Source of the DNA: Ga0074130 sp035492055
Lineage (GTDB): Bacteria > Pseudomonadota > Gammaproteobacteria > Burkholderiales > Rhodocyclaceae
Direction of reading: 5' to 3'
NCBI GenBank assembly: GCA_035492055.1
Contig: DATJJR010000029.1
Coordinates: 1 to 9,977 of the forward strand
Length of the DNA stretch: 9,977 nt
Shown: positions 6,137 to 9,977 of the stretch, one piece after another
How positions within the stretch are numbered: the first letter of the stretch is position 1
Layout: every line of letters begins with the position of its first letter
Notes under the pieces: model-generated
What the model saw: the letters and a program-made list of their open reading frames with translations, nothing else
The model's database searches: none
Told to the model about the DNA's origin: nothing
Made by a program: the position numbers and the translations under genes

Positions 6137-6435
6137 GTGGTTTCCTTTCTTATCGTGTATTGCGGGATCGTGCCTTGATGTCGCAAGGGCCATGCCAGTT
6201 GCTCTTTTTGTTTTTATTTCAGTTGGTTAGGGCGTTTTTCTAGATCGCGTATACGCATTGACGTGTTGGTGATGACCGACAGATACCCGCGGGATAATCA
6301 GAAGTCTTTTTATTTCAATGGGTTGCTGTGTCTCCGAATGGCGACAAGGCTTAAATGAGGTCTGGCATACACAGGCTCATCCTCTGAGCCTTGCGTTGCG
6401 CAAGATGTGCTCCGTCAATCCACAAGGAGTCCGTC
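6137..6435. other. Non-coding region between the divergent BON pair and the small membrane protein gene
   Basis: About 300 bases carry no credible gene on either strand. The left part must hold the BON promoter, and the right part the promoter and leader of the small gene at 6436. Visible items are a T-rich tract (about 6200-6220), a 10-base palindrome GCGTATACGC (6247-6256), and GATAAT (6293-6298) as a possible plus-strand -10 box without a matching -35. The hairpins at 6373-6404 are listed separately. Open frames crossing this region lack ribosome binding sites and family features. Confidence 0.6.
6373..6404 (+). promoter_or_regulatory. Two adjacent RNA hairpins in the leader of the small membrane protein gene
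   Basis: AGGCTCA (6373-6379) pairs with TGAGCCT (6385-6391) over a 5-base loop. CTTGCG (6390-6395) pairs with CGCAAG (6399-6404) over a 3-base loop. The two stems share bases 6390-6391, so they cannot both form fully. A third option, AAGGCT at 6346-6351 with AGCCTT at 6387-6392, would compete with both. The hairpins end 19 bases before the AAGGAG ribosome binding site (6424-6429). This could be a regulatory leader, but no known riboswitch or attenuator class is recognised. Confidence 0.45.
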
Positions 6436-6540
6436 ATGTCGCACTTGATCTCTCGCCTGTCCCATCTCCCGAATCTTTCCGACCGCTTTGTGTTCAGCTC
6501 TACCGTGATCCTGTGGGTCGTGGCATTGCTCATCACTTGA
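6436..6540 (+). CDS. 34-residue single-pass membrane protein, unknown function
   Basis: ATG at 6436 is preceded by AAGGAG (6424-6429) at an ideal six-base distance, and the frame runs 34 codons to TGA at 6540. The product has a polar, amphipathic N-terminal half (MSHLISRLSHLPNLSDR) followed by one hydrophobic helix at about residues 18-34 (FVFSSTVILWVVALLIT), with the protein ending at the helix edge. The positive residues before the helix suggest the N-terminus stays in the cytoplasm. A signal peptide of a longer protein is unlikely because the stop is immediate. It lies 71 bases before recC on the same strand, so some co-transcription is possible. I do not recognise the family. Support comes from the ribosome binding site, the start and the clean membrane segment; conservation could not be tested. 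Confidence 0.65.
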   Translation: MSHLISRLSHLPNLSDRFVFSSTVILWVVALLIT

Positions 6541-6550
6541 GCATTGCGGG

Positions 6551-6567
6551 CACGGCGCAACGCCGTG
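6551..6567 (+). terminator. GC-rich hairpin between the small gene and recC, possible weak terminator
   Basis: CACGGCG (6551-6557) pairs perfectly with CGCCGTG (6561-6567) over the loop CAA. It starts 10 bases after the small gene's stop. A T-run (6586-6589) comes only 18 bases later, following a weak AGCG/CGCT stem (6575-6586), so termination would be partial at best. It may separate the small gene from recC or simply protect the upstream mRNA end. Confidence 0.4.
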
Positions 6568-6611
6568 GACGGGTAGCGCAGCCGCTTTTCATGCCCTGTT
6601 AATATCGGGCG

Positions 6612-9600
6612 ATGTTTACGTTTATCCACGGCAATCGGCAGGAATGGCTTGCGCGGCACTTGGCAGCGCGACTCGGCAGTCAACCGCTCAATATCTTCGA
6701 GCGCGAGGTCGTGGTGGTGCAAAGCGGTGGCATGGCGCGCTGGCTGCAGATGTTCCTGGCTGAAGAACTGGGGATTGCGGCGCAATTCCGTTTCACGTTT
6801 CCGGCGGGCTATTTGTGGTCCTTGTTTGGCAAGGTGTTGCCGGGCGTGCCGAAAGAAACGCCTTTTGCGGCCGACATTCTCACGTGGCAACTGTTGCGGC
6901 TGTTCAAGGAAACGCCGACGACAGAAACGTTTGCGCCGCTGTCGCGCTATCTGGCCGATGGCGATGCCGTCAAGCGGCACGGTCTGGCGCGACGTCTGGC
7001 CGAGTGCTTCGACAGTTATCTGGCCTACCGTCCGCAATGGGTGGGTGCCTGGCTTGCCGGCAAGACAGTCGGCCTTGGCGAGCACGAAGCTTGGCAGGCA
7101 TGGCTGTGGCAACGCATTGGTGCGGAAGCCGGCAATTTGCCCGATGCGCATCCGGCCGAGTTATTTTTCCAGGCGCTGGAAGATGATCCTTCTTTGATCA
7201 AGAAACTGCCAGCACGCCTTACCGTCTTTGGCATTGGTGCAATGCCGCCGCCGTATCTTGATATTTTCAAGCGCCTTGGCGATTTCATTGACGTGGCGTT
7301 CTATCTGGTCAATCCCTGCCGTGAATACTGGGGAGATCTGGTGACGCAGCGTGCATTGGCGCGCGCTGCGCTGGAAACGCCGGATGTTCTACCTTTGCTC
7401 GAAACCGGTCACCCTTTACTTGGATCGCTGGGGCAGGTGACACGCGCGAGTTTCGAACGGCTGGCGGGTGAGAACGACCAAGCGCTGTTCGTCGAATCGG
7501 CTGCCGATATGAAGGCCGCCCATCTTCCTTCGGACCGGTTGCTGCAGACATTGCAGGACGACATGCTCGATATGCGTCGTCGCGAAGCGGATGAACGCCT
7601 GGTGCTTGAGGCCACGGACGATTCAATTCAATTCCACATTTGCCACGGTGCAACGCGCGAATTGGAGGTCCTGTTGGATCGCCTGCTCAAGCTGTTTGCC
7701 GACGATCTCACGCTGCAGCCTCATGACGTACTGGTATTAACGCCCGATATCTTGTCGATTGCGCCCTTGATCGAGGCCGTGTTCGGTACGCAGCAAGGCC
7801 GACAGAGTATTCCGTTCACGGTGGCCGACCGGCCGCTTGAGCTTGAAGCTCCCTTATTGCGTGCTTTCAACGCTTTGCTTGATCTTGCACAAGGTCGACT
7901 CGATGCCGAAAGCGTGCTCGGTGTGCTTGAGCAACCATGCATTGCCGCTCGCTTCGGTTTTGACGACGAAGCCCTGGCATCGGCGCGTGCGTGGGTTGGC
8001 GAGAGTGGCATCCGCTGGGGCTTGTCGGGCACTGATCGCGCGGCGCGCGGTTTGCCTGCCGACGATACGCACAGCTGGCATTTCGGCCTGAAGCGCATGC
8101 TTCTCGGCGTGGCCTTGCCGCAGAAGGGCGCACAGCTTTTCGACGGTACGCTGCCCTTCGATGTCATTGAAGGCGTGCGTGCGCAGACGCTTGGCAAATT
8201 GCTTGGTTTCATGGATGCGCTTGAGCTTGCCTTGAAGCAGCTTGCGCAAGAACGCAGCGTGGTCGATTGGGCAGAATTGTTGCCGCAGCTTTGCCTGCGC
8301 TTCTGCTTTGATGAAAACGATTTCAGCGATAACAGTGCGCAGCGCGCCATGCAAACCTTGCGCGACACGCTGCGTCAGTTGTCGCAAGCCGCACAGCGCG
8401 CCGCGAGCGATGAATTGGTGCCGCTTGCTGTTATACGGAGCGAACTGCAAACACGTTTGAACGACATGCCGCCGGGCTGGGCTTTTCTCGGCGGCGGAGT
8501 CACCTTTGCCGCGCTGCGTGCTTATCGTGCCGTGCCGGCACGCGTGATCTGCCTGATCGGCATGAATGACGGCGTGTTTCCACGCAATCCAGCGCTGCCC
8601 GGTTTCGATCTCCTGAATAAATATCCGCAGGTCGGCGATCGAGAATTGCGTGCCGAAGATCGCCATGCCTTCCTCGAAGCCTTGTTGTCGGCGCGCGAGT
8701 ATTTGCACGTCAGTTATGCCGGTCGCAGCATTCGCGACAACGCAGAGCTGCCGCCGTCCATGCTCATTGCTGAGTTGCGCGATGCACTGGATAAAACTGC
8801 AATCAGCAGCGACGGAAAGCCCGCCAGTGCTGCGTTGACCCTGCATCACCGCTTGCAGGCTTTCTCACCGCGTTACTTCGATGGCAGCGATGCACGCCTC
8901 TACAGCTACGCTGCGAATTACGCGCAAACAGCGACTGCTGCACAAACCGAACGTAGTGAAGCGCAGCCTTTTGTGAATCGTGTGTTGCCGGATGCACCGC
9001 CGGAATTGCTCGACATTACGCCACAACAGTTCATTGCGTTCTTCCGTAATCCAGCGCGGCATCTTTTACGGCATCGCCTGGGTGTGCATCTTGAAGAAAG
9101 CGAAGGGCTGCTCGAGACGGATGAGCCTTTTGTGCCCGGCGGCTTGGCGCGTTATCACCTGCGCCACAGTCTGGTCGAAGACTGGCAGGTCGGCGTGAAT
9201 ACGCGCGATGATGCGTTCGCCTTGGCCCGCGCACGCGGCGCATTGCCGCATGGCGCCGCCGGTGCTGCATGGTTCTCTCAGTTATGGGATGGCTTTGCAC
9301 CGTTTGCCGAACAGGTCGCTGGACAAGGCGGCGAAGCGTTGCCGCCGTGCCGCATTGATCTATCGGGGGCCGGTGTCCGTGTGCGTGGGAGCATTGCCGG
9401 TTTACAGCAGCGCGGTGAGGAAATCGTCTACCTCGATTGGCGCGTTGGTGAGGTTCGTCCATTCGACAAACTTTCCCTGTGGCTGAATCATGTGCTGTTG
9501 CATGCCGCCGGACAGCTCTGTACGAGTCGACTGCTGACACCCGAGGACGATTTTTCCTTGCCGCCGCTGAATGGCACTCACATTGAAAATTTGTTCGGTA

Positions 9601-9869
9601 TTTATGCACGCGGCAGTCGTGAATTGCTGCCGTTCTTTCCCGCAACGTCGTTGCATTGGTTGACCTTGCAGCGTAGCGAGGCCAAGGGAAAACGCGGCGC
9701 CGACTGGCAGCGTGACTGGACAGTCAATCAATTCAATGTGCGCGCCGAAAGCCTGGACGCCTATGTCGATCAGGCGTGGCAGGGTTGTGATCCATTCAAT
9801 GAAATCTTCGCCGAGCTGGCCGAGGCACTCTACGCACCCATGCTGGATCATGCGGGAGAGTCGGCATGA
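6612..9869 (+). CDS. recC: RecBCD enzyme subunit RecC (exodeoxyribonuclease V gamma chain)
   Basis: The 1085-residue product is close to the 1122 of E. coli RecC and matches it along its length. RecC is the scaffold of RecBCD: it holds inactive helicase-like and nuclease-like domains, splits the DNA strands and recognises Chi during double-strand break processing. Recognisable blocks are the N-terminus MFTFIHGNRQEWL, VQSGGMARWLQ at 35-46, the ESGIRWG block near 464, WHFGLKRMLLG near 489, and GMNDGVFPR near 650 with the following FLEALLSAREYLHVSYAGRSIRDN. The start aligns with the E. coli N-terminus although no strong Shine-Dalgarno is present; TTAATAT just upstream could be a -10 box, which would give a very short leader. 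The stop overlaps the recB start (ATGA), indicating translational coupling. No frameshift or truncation was seen. Confidence 0.96.
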   Translation: MFTFIHGNRQEWLARHLAARLGSQPLNIFEREVVVVQSGGMARWLQMFLAEELGIAAQFRFTFPAGYLWSLFGKVLPGVPKETPFAADILTWQLLRLFKETPTTETFAPLSRYLADGDAVKRHGLARRLAECFDSYLAYRPQWVGAWLAGKTVGLGEHEAWQAWLWQRIGAEAGNLPDAHPAELFFQALEDDPSLIKKLPARLTVFGIGAMPPPYLDIFKRLGDFIDVAFYLVNPCREYWGDLVTQRALARAALETPDVLPLLETGHPLLGSLGQVTRASFERLAGENDQALFVESAADMKAAHLPSDRLLQTLQDDMLDMRRREADERLVLEATDDSIQFHICHGATRELEVLLDRLLKLFADDLTLQPHDVLVLTPDILSIAPLIEAVFGTQQGRQSIPFTVADRPLELEAPLLRAFNALLDLAQGRLDAESVLGVLEQPCIAARFGFDDEALASARAWVGESGIRWGLSGTDRAARGLPADDTHSWHFGLKRMLLGVALPQKGAQLFDGTLPFDVIEGVRAQTLGKLLGFMDALELALKQLAQERSVVDWAELLPQLCLRFCFDENDFSDNSAQRAMQTLRDTLRQLSQAAQRAASDELVPLAVIRSELQTRLNDMPPGWAFLGGGVTFAALRAYRAVPARVICLIGMNDGVFPRNPALPGFDLLNKYPQVGDRELRAEDRHAFLEALLSAREYLHVSYAGRSIRDNAELPPSMLIAELRDALDKTAISSDGKPASAALTLHHRLQAFSPRYFDGSDARLYSYAANYAQTATAAQTERSEAQPFVNRVLPDAPPELLDITPQQFIAFFRNPARHLLRHRLGVHLEESEGLLETDEPFVPGGLARYHLRHSLVEDWQVGVNTRDDAFALARARGALPHGAAGAAWFSQLWDGFAPFAEQVAGQGGEALPPCRIDLSGAGVRVRGSIAGLQQRGEEIVYLDWRVGEVRPFDKLSLWLNHVLLHAAGQLCTSRLLTPEDDFSLPPLNGTHIENLFGIYARGSRELLPFFPATSLHWLTLQRSEAKGKRGADWQRDWTVNQFNVRAESLDAYVDQAWQGCDPFNEIFAELAEALYAPMLDHAGESA

Positions 9870-9977
9870 GTCGCGTATTGAACATTCCATCGGTGCAACT
9901 CGCTGGCGTGCAAATGATCGAGGCCAGTGCCGGCACCGGCAAGACCTGGACTATCGCTGCACTGTATTTGCGTTTGT
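9866..9977 (+). CDS. recB: RecBCD enzyme subunit RecB (exodeoxyribonuclease V beta chain), 5' fragment
   Basis: Only the first 37 codons are inside the window. After the start (MSRVLNIPSVQLAG) comes the Walker A motif EASAGTGKTWTIAALYLRL, which is the N-terminal ATP-binding site of the UvrD/Rep-type (SF1A) helicase RecB. The ATG overlaps the recC stop by four bases, and GGGAGAG (9854-9860) gives a ribosome binding site. RecB is the 3'-5' helicase and carries the nuclease domain at its C-terminus, which lies beyond the window. Whether recD follows cannot be seen. Confidence 0.93.
   Translation, partial: MSRVLNIPSVQLAGVQMIEASAGTGKTWTIAALYLRL

Noticed and set aside
6137..6193. Longer N-terminus for the first BON protein
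   Set aside because: The extension is polar and would bury the signal peptide, while the inner ATG has AAGGAAA upstream.
6247..6256. GCGTATACGC palindrome as an operator
   Set aside because: A single 10-base palindrome has little weight by itself and no regulator is linked to it; noted only within the non-coding region.
6318..6602. 94-codon plus-strand frame overlapping the small membrane protein gene
   Set aside because: It has no Shine-Dalgarno, crosses the leader hairpins and has irregular composition, while the overlapping 34-codon frame has a good ribosome binding site and a membrane helix.
6612..9977. recBC as part of an anti-phage island or retron-like system
   Set aside because: The genes match housekeeping RecBCD and no toxin, reverse transcriptase or defence gene lies nearby in the window.

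Overview
The window looks like ordinary chromosome from a Gram-negative betaproteobacterium, most likely Burkholderiales and perhaps the Oxalobacteraceae. The main clue is the DNA polymerase IV, which carries an insert after its first beta strand and a GIDEIYIDL catalytic stretch that I associate with that order. Secreted BON-domain proteins, a RecBCD-type nuclease and a moderately high GC content by eye fit this. No transposase, phage gene, CRISPR array, tRNA or rRNA was seen.

Layout, left to right. Positions 1-1125 (minus) hold dinB, which runs off the left edge and has a perfect 15-bp inverted repeat inside its last visible codons. Positions 1213-2285 (minus) hold an NmrA-type NAD(P)-binding protein. 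Its stop codon overlaps, in a TAATT arrangement, a 65-codon frame with one membrane segment and no standard start codon. Positions 2422-3330 (plus) hold a LysR-type regulator divergent from the NmrA gene, with a textbook T-N11-A operator between them and a strong terminator after it. Positions 3404-4198 (minus) hold a short-chain dehydrogenase, divergent from a GlxA-type regulator (DJ-1/PfpI plus AraC domains) at 4299-5246 (plus). Positions 5353-6136 (minus) hold two tandem secreted BON-domain proteins that share one downstream terminator. Positions 6137-6435 are non-coding apart from control signals. Positions 6436-6540 (plus) encode a 34-residue single-pass membrane protein with a good ribosome binding site, preceded by two RNA hairpins. 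Positions 6612-9869 encode RecC, and the first 37 codons of recB follow with an ATGA overlap.

Functionally, the two ends are DNA damage tolerance and repair: translesion synthesis by DinB and double-strand break repair by RecBC. The middle has two similarly built units, each an oxidoreductase gene transcribed away from its probable regulator, plus an envelope stress-type BON pair.

I did not find a convincing undescribed multi-gene system. The items most worth a second look are the 34-residue membrane protein and its structured leader next to recC, the TAATT membrane-protein frame after the NmrA gene, and the perfect inverted repeat in dinB.
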